A DNA stretch of 64,000 bases from Streptomyces sp. MH60 (GCF_002939385.1 NZ_MULI01000006.1:1-64000); one strand, 5' to 3'. Shown: positions 51,518 through 60,802, counted from the stretch's first letter. Notes: generated from the letters alone by a model not told the origin. A program made the numbers and translations.

Positions 51518-53047
51518 ATGGCAGACGACTACCTCGTACGCATCGGCAGGCTCATCCGTGACGCTCGGCAGCACCGCGGCTGGACGCAGTCACAGCTTGC
51601 GGAGGCGCTCAACACCAGTCAGAGCGCCGTCAACCGGATCGAGCGCGGCAACCAGAACATCAGCCTTGAGATGATCGCCCGGATCGGCGAAGCGCTGGAC
51701 AGCGAGATCGTCTCCCTGGGCTATGCGGGTCCGATGCACCTGCGCGTGGTCGGCGGCCGTCGCCTGTCCGGCGCCATCGACGTCAAGACCAGCAAGAACG
51801 CCTGCGTGGCCCTGCTGTGCGCCTCGCTGCTCAACAAGGGGCGCACGGTGCTGCGCCGGGTCGCCCGCATCGAGGAGGTCTACCGCCTCCTGGAGGTGCT
51901 CAACTCCATCGGCGTGCGCACCCGCTGGATCAATGAGGGCACCGACCTGGAGATCGTGCCGCCGGCCGAGCTGGACATGGAGGCCATCGACGCCGAGGCC
52001 GCCGTCCGCACCCGCTCCATCATCATGTTCCTCGGCCCGCTGCTGCACCGCATGGAACGCTTCCGGCTGCCCTACGCCGGCGGCTGCGACCTCGGCACCC
52101 GGACCATCGAGCCGCACATGATCGCGCTGCGCCGCTTCGGCCTGGACGTCGCCGCGACCGAGGGCCACTACCACGCGGTGGTCGACCGCACCGTCCGCCC
52201 GGACCGCCCCATCGTCCTGACCGAGCGCGGCGACACGGTGACGGAGAACGCCCTCCTGGCGGCCGCCCGCCACGACGGCGTCACCGTCATCCGCAACGCC
52301 TCCTCCAACTACATGGTCCAGGACCTCTGCTTCTTCCTCGAAGCCCTGGGCGTCCGCGTCGAGGGCATCGGCACCACCACCCTCACCGTGCACGGCATGC
52401 CGGTCATCGACGCCGACGTGGACTACTCCCCCTCCGAGGACCCGGTAGAGGCGATGAGCCTGCTGGCCGCCGCCGTGGTCACGGAGTCGGAGCTGACGGT
52501 GCGTCGGGTCCCGATCGAGTTCCTGGAGATCGAGCTGGCGGTCCTGGAGGAGATGGGCCTCGACCACGACCGCACGCCGGAGTACTTCGCCGACAACGGC
52601 CGCACCCGCCTGGTGGACCTCACGGTGCGCCCCTCCAAGCTCGAAGCCCCGATCGACAAGATCCACCCCATGCCCTTCCCGGGCCTGAACATCGACAACG
52701 TCCCCTTCTTCGCGGCCATCGCGGCCTCGGCCCAGGGCCAGACCCTCATCCACGACTGGGTCTACGACAACCGCGCCATCTACCTCACGGACCTGAACCG
52801 CCTCGGCGGCCGCCTCCAACTCCTGGACCCGCACCGCGTCCTGGTCGAGGGCCCCACCCGCTGGCGCGCCGCCGAGATGATGTGCCCGCCCGCCCTGCGC
52901 CCCGCGGTCGTCGTCCTCCTCGCCATGATGGCGGCCGAGGGCACGTCGGTCCTGCGCAACGTGTACGTCATCAACCGCGGCTACGAGGACCTCGCCGAGC
53001 GGCTGAACTCGATCGGGGCACAGATCGAGATCTTCCGGGACATCTGA
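51518..53047 (+). CDS. murA: UDP-N-acetylglucosamine 1-carboxyvinyltransferase homologue with N-terminal HTH domain
   Basis: 509 residues. Residues 5-62 form an XRE/Cro-type HTH (RLIRDARQHRGWTQSQLAEA, then TSQSAVNRIERGNQNIS). From about 70 the chain is a MurA/EPSP synthase fold: LRVVGGRRLSGAIDVKTSKN, the phosphoenolpyruvate-site cysteine C190 in AGGCDLGTRTIEP, and DKIHPMPFPGLNIDN. MurA transfers enolpyruvate from PEP to UDP-GlcNAc, the first committed step of peptidoglycan synthesis. The HTH fusion means the protein could sense a wall precursor and bind DNA; whether it is still an enzyme is not known to me. In S. coelicolor this corresponds to the second murA-type gene (SCO5998). Followed by a clear terminator. 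Confidence 0.88.
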   Translation: MADDYLVRIGRLIRDARQHRGWTQSQLAEALNTSQSAVNRIERGNQNISLEMIARIGEALDSEIVSLGYAGPMHLRVVGGRRLSGAIDVKTSKNACVALLCASLLNKGRTVLRRVARIEEVYRLLEVLNSIGVRTRWINEGTDLEIVPPAELDMEAIDAEAAVRTRSIIMFLGPLLHRMERFRLPYAGGCDLGTRTIEPHMIALRRFGLDVAATEGHYHAVVDRTVRPDRPIVLTERGDTVTENALLAAARHDGVTVIRNASSNYMVQDLCFFLEALGVRVEGIGTTTLTVHGMPVIDADVDYSPSEDPVEAMSLLAAAVVTESELTVRRVPIEFLEIELAVLEEMGLDHDRTPEYFADNGRTRLVDLTVRPSKLEAPIDKIHPMPFPGLNIDNVPFFAAIAASAQGQTLIHDWVYDNRAIYLTDLNRLGGRLQLLDPHRVLVEGPTRWRAAEMMCPPALRPAVVVLLAMMAAEGTSVLRNVYVINRGYEDLAERLNSIGAQIEIFRDI

Positions 53048-53055
53048 TTGGCGGG

Positions 53056-53089
53056 GTGTCGTGCCCCTAGGAGATGAGGGGCGCGACAC
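53056..53089 (+). terminator. Terminator of the HTH-MurA gene
   Basis: GTGTCGTGCCCCT (53056-53068) pairs with AGGGGCGCGACAC (53077-53089), one G-U pair, 8-base loop. The conserved-looking core region ends here. Confidence 0.8.
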
Positions 53090-53552
53090 TCCTGAATGCC
53101 TGCTGACCTGCTGTTACGCACTTGCGGGACCCTTCATTGACCATCGCTGTTTTTCATCACCTTGTGCAACGCACGTGCAAGATGATCTTAAATTGGTGAC
53201 GATGCATCAGAGGTATCTGAATATCCGTCAGCCTTCACGCAGAGTGCTCGCCAAAGGGGCCTCGCAATGTCCGCACCGACGGCGCCACTGGCGTTCCTGA
53301 GATTCAGAGTTCAGTCCTCGCCGCGCACGCGCATCAAGCGCACTACACCGCTACGGCCAGTTCCAGCCCGGACCTCCACGCGCACCGGCGCTCCTTCGAT
53401 CATCCGGCCGCCCCCCACGTCCGGGTCGGCGACCTGCTGCCCGAGGCGCCCGCCGACAGCGTCCGCGACGACCCTGCCCGGGAGCGCGTCGAGACGAGCA
53501 GTGAAACGCGTGCTGCCGTCGTCGGGCCTGCCAACGGAATGGGAGAGCGGAC
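53090..53552. other. Gene-free junction between the core region and the accessory island
   Basis: About 460 bases with locally low G+C (for example around 53130-53230) and no convincing coding frame, ribosome site or RNA. Frames that stay open have no family resemblance. It looks like decayed sequence at an island edge. Confidence 0.5.
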
Positions 53553-53669
53553 GCGTACGTCGAGGCCAGCAAGGTCATCAAGTCCATGAAGGACACCTGC
53601 GCGGACATGTCCGTCAAGTACAAGGAGACGGCGCGGGGCGGGCTGGCGGTCAACATCATCGAGTGCTAG
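53553..53669 (+). pseudogene. C-terminal remnant of L-serine ammonia-lyase (serine dehydratase)
   Basis: 38 codons and a stop encode a chain whose end, [17 protein letters not shown], and preceding [14 protein letters not shown] closely match the conserved C-terminus of iron-sulphur L-serine dehydratases (SdaA: VIETMYETGKDM, KYRETSRGGLA in E. coli, from memory). The upstream frame does not continue as SdaA and no start codon fits, so the remaining 400 or more residues are gone. This is a gene fragment left by a deletion or insertion. Confidence 0.7.
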
Positions 53670-53738
53670 GCGGATGGGCCCTGACCAGCGCGTTCGCATC
53701 TTTCGGCGCTGCCAGGGCCTTCCCTGCTTGCACGACGG

Positions 53739-53791
53739 AAAGTCCCTGGAACCTCCCCGGGACAGACGTGAAAGTCCCTGAAAAGTCCCTG
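53739..53791. repeat. Three copies of AAAGTCCCTG
   Basis: Copies at 53739-53748, 53771-53780 and 53782-53791, the last two with an 11-base period. They lie in the 220-base gap after the sdaA remnant. Could be iterons or a recombination-related scar; nothing more can be said. Confidence 0.5.
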
Positions 53792-53889
53792 GGATGCCCC
53801 TGCTCCGAGACCCGGTTGAACGCCCTGGGTTGCCTCGTGATCACCAGTGCACGCTGCGTCCGAGCGGATCGGCAGTCCGGTGGCGGACC

Positions 53890-54843
53890 TCACGCGTGTG
53901 GTTGCATCGCCTGGAGTCGCGCTTCGACCTCGGCGACGACGAGCTTGGACTCCTCGGCCGGGCGTCCCGTTGGATCAGCCATCGGGCACCTCATGACCTT
54001 CACCGCGAGACCGTCGAGATCGACCATCGTCGTCACCTCTGCGCGCTGCCGGGAGCCGTATTGGGCGAAATCTTCGGAGTTGTCGACCAGAGCGACAAGG
54101 GACGGCAACCTCGTCAGCAGCTCGGACCGGAGATCCCGAGTGACGCGTTGCATGTCCTCGAAGTGCTCGTGCAGCGCGAGCGCCTCGTCCTGTCTCTGCT
54201 TCATGTCGGCTTCACGCCGCTCCAGCCCTCGCGCCTCCTCTTGCTGACCGGCTTCGAGCGCTTGGATCCGCCATGCCGCTGCCAGTTCGTACGTGACCTT
54301 GCTCGAAGTGGCCTCGATCTGGTCCAGCATCTTCCTGCCGGCCGCTCTCCCTCCGCCGCCGACCGCAACAGCCCCGCGACCAAACCATGCTTCTGTGGCG
54401 TTGCGGGCTGCGGCCCCGCGCAGCGACTTGATCGCCCTGCCCGTGGAGGCGGATCCGAGGCCCTGCACCGCCCGATAGGACCCCGATTTGGCAGCGGGAC
54501 CGACGGCGAGTGAAAGCCCGAGGACCAGAACCGCACCGCCAGCCATGCGAGCGGCCGGCACCACGGCGACCCCACCCGTTCGCCGCGGCTCGGCACTCCT
54601 CTTAATGCTCGCGGTGGGCCTCTCGATCGCCGCCAGTTCGAAGTGATCTACGTTCTTCACATGCCCGTAGACATCGCGAAAGGGAAGAACGGCCACGTCG
54701 TAGAGCATCTGCCGCGCCTTGTCCAAGGCGATGGAGTCCTCAGCGACCTGCTGATCGAGCTGCTGAGCAGCCTTCCGCAAACGCTCGCGCGTCTTCCGGT
54801 TCTTGCGGACGAGCCCTACGGCGTCGACTACATCGATGGTCAC
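53890..54843 (-). CDS. Coiled-coil protein of unknown function with a central glycine/alanine-rich hydrophobic segment
   Basis: 317 residues from the GTG at 54843 (after GGGGGG); the ATG four codons upstream (54855) is an alternative. I do not recognise a family with a known role. The N-terminal third is charged helix (VRKNRKTRERLRKAAQQLDQ, SIALDKARQMLYD). The middle, from about 95, has a short hydrophobic run AARMAGGAVLVLGLSLAVGP and glycine-rich segments (GRGAVAVGGGGRAAG). Then comes a long coiled coil (AGQQEEARGLERREADMKQR) and a compact C-terminus with MRCPMADPTGRP. It resembles membrane-associated or filament-forming helper proteins seen near defence genes. It is divergent from the DrmA-like operon, 532 bases away. 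Confidence 0.65.
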   Translation of the reverse strand: MTIDVVDAVGLVRKNRKTRERLRKAAQQLDQQVAEDSIALDKARQMLYDVAVLPFRDVYGHVKNVDHFELAAIERPTASIKRSAEPRRTGGVAVVPAARMAGGAVLVLGLSLAVGPAAKSGSYRAVQGLGSASTGRAIKSLRGAAARNATEAWFGRGAVAVGGGGRAAGRKMLDQIEATSSKVTYELAAAWRIQALEAGQQEEARGLERREADMKQRQDEALALHEHFEDMQRVTRDLRSELLTRLPSLVALVDNSEDFAQYGSRQRAEVTTMVDLDGLAVKVMRCPMADPTGRPAEESKLVVAEVEARLQAMQPHA

Positions 54844-55375
54844 ATTGCCCCCCATGTACTTTTTGTAGGACCTAATTGAGATCGTCGAGCCACGTCTCGG
54901 CGTTCGGCCACGCCCAAGTCATGCAGGTCGCCGATCGCGCTAAGCCTTCCGCCCGCGGATGCAAGGACGGAGTCCGTCCTTGCATCCGTCGACACGTACG
55001 ACCGTCCACACCCCTTCGGTGGCCGATCGATTCAGACAAGGACTCGGTTGGTTCCGGACAGATTCGATCAACTTGGTTTATCGGCTTGTAACTTGCTTTG
55101 CCCTGAGCTCATCCTGATCAGGTTCGGAGAAGCAGAAGATGTCCGGCCATGGCGTCGTGCCATGGCGGCTTCTGACTCGCGGACCCTGGAGACCCCGTGG
55201 ACACCCCTGTCCTGTGGGCCGGTTGTGCATGCTCGTCGCCACCGGCACGTACCTCGGAGCCGCTTCGGCTCCCCCGTCGCTCGTTCATGAGCGACGGCGC
55301 CAGTCTGCTGCTCAGGTCTTCCTGCAGCGCCTCCTTCCCGTCGGCGAACTACGCCGAGGCTGGAGGAGAGACGCA
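54844..55375. other. Divergent intergenic region upstream of the DrmA-like gene
   Basis: 532 bases between divergent genes, with a long palindrome (next entry). The frame of the DrmA-like gene is open back to an ATG at 55139, but that stretch lacks a ribosome site and family resemblance, so it is treated as leader. No promoter hexamers are certain. Confidence 0.5.
54957..54987. repeat. 31-base near-perfect palindrome
   Basis: GGATGCAAGGACGGA (54957-54971), one G, then the exact complement TCCGTCCTTGCATCC. 15-base-pair arms with no U-tract. It could be a terminator, an operator for the defence operon or a recombination site. Confidence 0.6.
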
Positions 55376-58300
55376 GTGACCACACCACCGTTCAAGCCGA
55401 ACGTCGCCCAGCAGACGGCCCTCGTCGAGCACCTCGTGAGCGCGGTGGTCACCGACGCGACAGGTGAGTCACAGGGCGACGTCTGCCTCGGCGAACCTCC
55501 CAGCGCACGCTACTTCATGGAGAGCCTCGGTCCCCACGCCGTCGAGCCGGGTGGCGCCGCCCCGAGGTACGGTCGGATGACTCCGGACAGCCTCGGGTTC
55601 GAGTTCGAGGCCGAGAACGCCAGCTCCGTCATGGTCAGGGCGAAGGCGTCCTTCTACTACTCGGCCCTGCCGACCCGAGCGGAGCAGCTGGAGTGGGCTG
55701 GCGACCGCGAGGAGCCGTACCGGCTGGCGCCGTTGTTCAGGCGACTTGACGTGGCGGTCGGCCCGGTGGAGATCGTCCTCGGTCAGGCCGGCCTCCGTCA
55801 TACTCTGGAGGGTGAGTTCCGGCACGCCTTCGCCGGGGCCGTCGAGCTGGCGCTCCGTGATCCGCGGATCGACCGTCGCGTGGGCAACGACCGGCGGGAG
55901 CGTCTGGTGCCTCCCGCAGCGATGGAGGACGACCGGTCATTCGAGCAGTGGCTGGCCCGGGAGGTGGCCGGGGATCCTGTGGTGCCGACCCCCGCCGCAC
56001 ACGTCGTCATCACGTCGAGGCCGGTGGCCCCGGGACGGCTCCGGGTGACCGCGACCCTGCAGAACCTCGCCGTGGACCCGGTCGTGACCGTCCAGGGAAA
56101 GGGCAGGAACGCGGGCCGCAGCCGCCGCGACGAGGCGAGGGACAACGCCCTGTTCCGCGCAGGGCTGGAGATCGACGGTGACCTTCTCCTGCCCATCGTG
56201 ATGGATCTCGGTGCCGACGCCTACCGCTACTCGGGTGACCTGGGGGCGTACGCGAACAATTGCGGTGTCGAGCCGCGGTGGCACGACGGCCGGCTTGTCT
56301 CCGTCCGCAGCGTGCCCGTGCCGCAGCATGACACCCATCGCGCGGTGGCCCGTGCTGACGAAGGCTGGGGCTACTCGGCGCTCGCTGCGGACCCGCTGCC
56401 GGTTCTGGAGGACCTTGCCGACGAGATGGAGGCGTATCTCGACGCCCCCGCTTGGAGCACGGAGGACCTCCAGGACAGGCCGGACCTGGCCCGCCGGAAG
56501 GAGTCCGACCGCCAGGCCGCCGCGTTGGAGGTCGCCCGCTTCCGCGACGGCATCGCGTGGCTGCGGCGGGACGACCGTCTGCTGACCGCGTTCCAGCTGG
56601 CGAACGAGTCCATGACGGAGCTCAACACGCGGAGGAAACAACCGAACCGGGGGTGGCGCCTCTTCCAGCTCGTGGCCATCGTGAGCCAGCTCGGCGCCCT
56701 GGCCTGGCGGGAGCACCCCCAGGAGCTCTTCACTCCGGGACTCTGGGGTGACGACCAAGACGTGGATCCCACCGAAGCGGCGACCGTCGTCTGGTACCCG
56801 ACTGGAGGCGGCAAGACGGAGGCCTATCTCGGCCTGGTCCTCGTGTGCATGTTCTACGACCGGACCAGAGGAAAGGAGGTCGGGGTCTCGGCCTGGTGCC
56901 GCTTCCCCCTCCGGCTCCTCACCCTCCAGCAGACACAACGGCAACTCGACGTCATTGCCGCCGCTGACATCGTCCGAGGCCGCAACGCCGACCGCATCAA
57001 GGAGGTCGGCGGCAATCCCGGGTGGCCCTTCTTCATCGGCTTCTACGCCGGCGGAGGCAACACCCCAAACTCGCTCACGTCCGATCGCACGCTCGACCGC
57101 CTTCGGTCGAGCGAGGCAGAGCGGCATGCGTACCGACTTGTGCATGACTGCCCCTACTGCGGTGAACGGTCGGTACACATCCCACCCCCCGATCCTCAGG
57201 AGCTCAGGCTCAGGCACGTCTGCGGCAACGAGCAGTGCGGGAAGATCCTGCCCATCGTCGTGGTGGACACCGAGATCTACCGCTACCTCCCCACGGTCGT
57301 GGTCGGCACCTTGGACAAGCTGGCCAACGTCGGGCTGTCGGACAAGTTCGGCGCGCTCCTGGGGGACGTCGACTGCTGGTGCACGCCGCACGGGTTCGGT
57401 CGGGGCGGGAAGTGCCACGAGCGCCACGCGCCCGGTCATCCGAAGGCGGCTCCCGGGCCCCTGAAGGCACCTCTCTACGACCCCTCCCCCTCCCTGGAGA
57501 TCATCGACGAACTGCACATGGTCAACGAGGAGCTCGGGGCCTTCTCGGGGCACTACGAGGGGCTCTTGGCGGAGGTGCAGCGCACCCTGACCTCAAGGCA
57601 CAGGGCCGACGGACGAGGATTCCGCATGAAGGTGGTGGCGACGACCGCGACCATCCGGGGCGAGGACCGCCAGAGCGAGCACCTCTTCGGCCTCAGGTCC
57701 GTCGTGGTGCCCCTCCCGGGGCCCAACCTCGACGAGAGCTTCTACTGGCGCCTGGACCGAGGGCTCCCCCTCCGCCGTTTCGTCGGGGTCATGCCGACCC
57801 GCGGGACCGCGGAGATGACGCTGGTCAGGATCCTGACCTCCGCACACCGAGCCCTGTGGAAGCTCGAGCAGCGCCGCGAACTTCCGCCGGCTTTCGAGGC
57901 GTGGCCGGAGGAGGAGCTTCGGGCGGTCGTCGACCTGTACCGCACGAGCCTCACGTACGCCACCACGCTCGTCGACTTCGGCCGTATCCGCCGCTCGCTG
58001 GACACGCAGGTCAACGAAGCGCTGCGCAGGGAAGGTTATCCGGACCTCCGCGTGGCCGAGCTGAAGAGCGAGACGCGCCTGGACGAGGTGCGTGGCGTCC
58101 TGGACGACCTGAGCAGCACCGACGGCGAGACGGGCATGGTCGTGGCCACGAGCATGGTGAGCCACGGGGTCGACGTGGACCGGCTGAACTTCATGCTGTT
58201 CAACGGCATGCCCAGGTCGATGGCGGAGTACATCCAGGCATCCTCACGCGTCGGCCGCGCGTACCACGGACTCGTGTTCATGCTCTTCAACCCGGTACGG

Positions 58301-58828
58301 GAGCGGGACCGCTCGCACTACCGGTACCACGGCAAGTTCCACGAGTACCTGGACCGCATGGTCGAACCGGTGGCGATCAACCGCTGGAGCCGGTTCGCGG
58401 TGCGCAGGACCCTTCCCGGAATCCTCATGGGTCACCTGCTCCAGATCGCCAACCGCGACTGGTGGCAGGCGGGCAACGCTCCGGGGCATCTGCACGACCT
58501 CTCCAAGATGCAGGCTGCTCTCCGTGATCCCTCCCTGGGCGGCCTGGAGGGAGTCCAGCTGACCGAGCTGCTCGAGGCACTCCACGCGGTCTTCCAGTCC
58601 CACCGACCTGAGGGACAGGAGCTCCGGAGCGACCTGGAGGACATGGTGGAGCACGCGGTCGCCAGCCTGCGCTCCGCGGGCGCCTCCGCCACCCTCGCCG
58701 GCGGGAACAACCGGGGGTACCGCGCGACGGGCGACTACCTGGGACTCGAGTGCCGACCGATGACGAGTCTCCGCGACGTCTCCGAGGGCATCCCCTTCCA
58801 CGTCGTGTCCGACAACCGGAGGTCGTGA
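55376..58828 (+). CDS. drmA: DrmA-like superfamily 2 helicase (DISARM-type)
   Basis: 1150 residues from the GTG at 55376, which follows GGAGGAGAG. An N-terminal region of about 440 residues is followed by helicase lobe 1: Walker A GGGKT at 477-481 (YPTGGGKTEAYLG), DELH at 711-714 and TAT at 757-759. An inserted zinc-knuckle pattern has C592, C595, C616 and C621. Lobe 2 carries TSMVSHGVDVDRLNFMLFNG and QASSRVGR at 954-961. This order matches DISARM DrmA helicases, which with DrmB bind and move on DNA to block phage. The stop overlaps the next start (TGATG), so DrmA and DrmB are translated together, as in DISARM loci. Confidence 0.88.
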   Translation: MTTPPFKPNVAQQTALVEHLVSAVVTDATGESQGDVCLGEPPSARYFMESLGPHAVEPGGAAPRYGRMTPDSLGFEFEAENASSVMVRAKASFYYSALPTRAEQLEWAGDREEPYRLAPLFRRLDVAVGPVEIVLGQAGLRHTLEGEFRHAFAGAVELALRDPRIDRRVGNDRRERLVPPAAMEDDRSFEQWLAREVAGDPVVPTPAAHVVITSRPVAPGRLRVTATLQNLAVDPVVTVQGKGRNAGRSRRDEARDNALFRAGLEIDGDLLLPIVMDLGADAYRYSGDLGAYANNCGVEPRWHDGRLVSVRSVPVPQHDTHRAVARADEGWGYSALAADPLPVLEDLADEMEAYLDAPAWSTEDLQDRPDLARRKESDRQAAALEVARFRDGIAWLRRDDRLLTAFQLANESMTELNTRRKQPNRGWRLFQLVAIVSQLGALAWREHPQELFTPGLWGDDQDVDPTEAATVVWYPTGGGKTEAYLGLVLVCMFYDRTRGKEVGVSAWCRFPLRLLTLQQTQRQLDVIAAADIVRGRNADRIKEVGGNPGWPFFIGFYAGGGNTPNSLTSDRTLDRLRSSEAERHAYRLVHDCPYCGERSVHIPPPDPQELRLRHVCGNEQCGKILPIVVVDTEIYRYLPTVVVGTLDKLANVGLSDKFGALLGDVDCWCTPHGFGRGGKCHERHAPGHPKAAPGPLKAPLYDPSPSLEIIDELHMVNEELGAFSGHYEGLLAEVQRTLTSRHRADGRGFRMKVVATTATIRGEDRQSEHLFGLRSVVVPLPGPNLDESFYWRLDRGLPLRRFVGVMPTRGTAEMTLVRILTSAHRALWKLEQRRELPPAFEAWPEEELRAVVDLYRTSLTYATTLVDFGRIRRSLDTQVNEALRREGYPDLRVAELKSETRLDEVRGVLDDLSSTDGETGMVVATSMVSHGVDVDRLNFMLFNGMPRSMAEYIQASSRVGRAYHGLVFMLFNPVRERDRSHYRYHGKFHEYLDRMVEPVAINRWSRFAVRRTLPGILMGHLLQIANRDWWQAGNAPGHLHDLSKMQAALRDPSLGGLEGVQLTELLEALHAVFQSHRPEGQELRSDLEDMVEHAVASLRSAGASATLAGGNNRGYRATGDYLGLECRPMTSLRDVSEGIPFHVVSDNRRS

Positions 58829-60726
58829 TGGCGTTCAACCCCAGGAACGACGAGATGTCCCGCGACCGCGGCCAGGTCCTCTTCCGGTTCAGGCCCGGCC
58901 AGACCTTCGACCACCGTGGCGGCTACACCACACAGGTGATCCAGCTCGGGCGTGACGAGGAGTTCGACGGCCCCTCCCTGGATCGTGACCACCTCGTCCA
59001 GGAGGCGATGCGGTTCGTTCGCAGATGGCGGGCCGCCGGACGCGCCTTCGTCGCCGGGTCCGACCGGGCCCCCGAGTTCCCCGGCGACCAGGACCGACTC
59101 GGCGATCGCCACTACGAGGTCGTGGTCCCGGGCAAGGTCTTCTGCCGCGTCTGGCCCCGGGTGGTGCGCTGCTCCAGGGCTGGGTGCGGGCACGTCTGGA
59201 CGGCCGGCGACCCTCGGCCGGGGACCGACGACTGGCCGCCGGCGTGCCCGGCCTGCGGCGGCGTCGTCGGCAACCGGCAGCTCCAGTTCGTCTTCGCGCA
59301 CAAGTGCGGCGAGACGTCGCCGATGTACCCGCCGAGCAAGTGCCCAAGGGGCCACACCCGGTTCAGGCTCGACGACCGCGCCAGCCGGTTCCGCGACTTC
59401 CGGTGGGAGTGCATGACCTGTGGCTTCCCTCTGGGTGTGCAGTGGAGTTGCAGCAACTCCTCGTGCAGCTACCCGGACAAGTTCATGAACCCCCTGCTTC
59501 ACTCCGCGGGAACCGCGCACGTCGGCCACGGGCTGACCCTCGTGAACGTGACGACGACGGAGGAGGCGACCCGGCAGAGCAATCCCCTGTACACCGCGGC
59601 CGTGCTCGGCTGGTGGCTCGGGGAGATCACCGAGGACGAGTTCCGTCGGCTCACGGACGGACACACGGTCGACGTGCCCGACGAGGTAGTCGAGAGCATC
59701 CGGGTGATGGAGGAGGCCGGTCTGCACGACCAGGCGCGTGCCCTGCGGGCACGCTTCATGCCGGTCGAAGTCGACCATCTGCGGGACCGGGTGGGCAAGG
59801 CTCTCGGGCTCGACGCGGGGAGTGACGACGCCCGCGGGCTCGCGGCCGAGCTGCACACCTACCGTCGCGTCCTCAACCTGGAACGCCTCGGGGTCCCACG
59901 ACTGCAGCGGGAAGCGCGCAACCCGGAGCGGCGCGCCCTCTACGAACGCTACCCCGAGGTCCTGGCAGCCGCCGGTCTCAGCCGTGACACCTGCCTGGTG
60001 AGTGACCTCCCGATCACCTACCTCGCGATCGGCTACAGCCGGACCGGCTTCAGCCCCGAGGAGGCGGACCTGGTCCCCTACCGGGGGCGCGTCTCACGGG
60101 GTGCTCCCGAGAAGACACTGCTCTACGCGCACCCCACCCAGGCGGAGGCGCTGCTTTTCCCGGTGGACCGGGACCGGGTGAGCCGGTGGATGGTCCGGAA
60201 CGAGCTCGTCAGCCAAGGCGCCCTCGACGACGCCGGCGGTGTCGCCCAGTGGCTTGTTCACCAGCTCGGTCCGAGTAACGGCCAGGCTCTCTCCCACGAG
60301 GTACGGCCCGCTCCGGGACACCCCGACCTCCCGGTCCACGAGCTGTTCGGTCTGCTGCACTCCCTGTCGCACCAGATCCTGCGGGCGCTGGCGGTCGACA
60401 GCGGGTACAGCGAGACGAGCCTGTCCGAGTACCTGTTCCCGTACGACTTGGCCTTCGCCGTCTACCCCAACGGGGGCAGCGACTTCAGCCTGGGTGCGAT
60501 GCGGACCGTCTTGGAGCAGAACCTCGACGCGGTCGTGAGTCGCGCCGTCGACAACGACTCGTGCCTGTACGACCCCAACTGCATGATCACGAACGAGGGT
60601 GCCGACCACGGCTGCCTGCAGCTGCCCGAGACGGCCTGCCAGTCCTGGAACCGCAACCTCTCCCGCTGGCATCTCTTCGGTTCCCCGGACGGTTCGAGGG
60701 TCGGGTACTGGGACCCGACTCTCTGA
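58828..60726 (+). CDS. drmB: DrmB-like DUF1998 protein (DISARM-type)
   Basis: 632 residues. The ATG at 58828 follows CGGAGG by five bases. Three cysteine clusters precede the signature domain: RCSRAGCGHVW with CPACGG (about 112-150), CPRGHTRF, and CMTCGFP with CSNSSCSYPDK (about 195-215). The DUF1998 domain lies at about 504-620: HELFGLLHSLSHQILRAL, YLFPYDLAFAVYPNGGSDFS, then C579, C585, C596 and C604 ending in NRNLSRWHLFG. DUF1998 is the defining domain of DrmB, the obligatory partner of DrmA, and is likely zinc-binding. It is one base into the drmA stop, and 76 bases before the nuclease-like gene. Confidence 0.88.
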   Translation: MAFNPRNDEMSRDRGQVLFRFRPGQTFDHRGGYTTQVIQLGRDEEFDGPSLDRDHLVQEAMRFVRRWRAAGRAFVAGSDRAPEFPGDQDRLGDRHYEVVVPGKVFCRVWPRVVRCSRAGCGHVWTAGDPRPGTDDWPPACPACGGVVGNRQLQFVFAHKCGETSPMYPPSKCPRGHTRFRLDDRASRFRDFRWECMTCGFPLGVQWSCSNSSCSYPDKFMNPLLHSAGTAHVGHGLTLVNVTTTEEATRQSNPLYTAAVLGWWLGEITEDEFRRLTDGHTVDVPDEVVESIRVMEEAGLHDQARALRARFMPVEVDHLRDRVGKALGLDAGSDDARGLAAELHTYRRVLNLERLGVPRLQREARNPERRALYERYPEVLAAAGLSRDTCLVSDLPITYLAIGYSRTGFSPEEADLVPYRGRVSRGAPEKTLLYAHPTQAEALLFPVDRDRVSRWMVRNELVSQGALDDAGGVAQWLVHQLGPSNGQALSHEVRPAPGHPDLPVHELFGLLHSLSHQILRALAVDSGYSETSLSEYLFPYDLAFAVYPNGGSDFSLGAMRTVLEQNLDAVVSRAVDNDSCLYDPNCMITNEGADHGCLQLPETACQSWNRNLSRWHLFGSPDGSRVGYWDPTL

Positions 60727-60802
60727 GACCGAGGGCAGTACCCGCGCGCCCTGTCGACAACACAGGGCTCCTGACCACCGAACTGCACGAGTGGAGCTCA
60801 GC

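Noticed and set aside
53267..54247. A 326-codon plus-strand frame across the sdaA remnant and the coiled-coil gene
   Set aside because: Serine/arginine/threonine-rich without resemblance to any family; it runs antisense to the better-supported coiled-coil gene.
55139..55375. An 79-codon N-terminal extension of the DrmA-like protein from an ATG at 55139
   Set aside because: No ribosome site, arginine/proline-rich composition, and a strong GGAGGAGAG with GTG at 55376.
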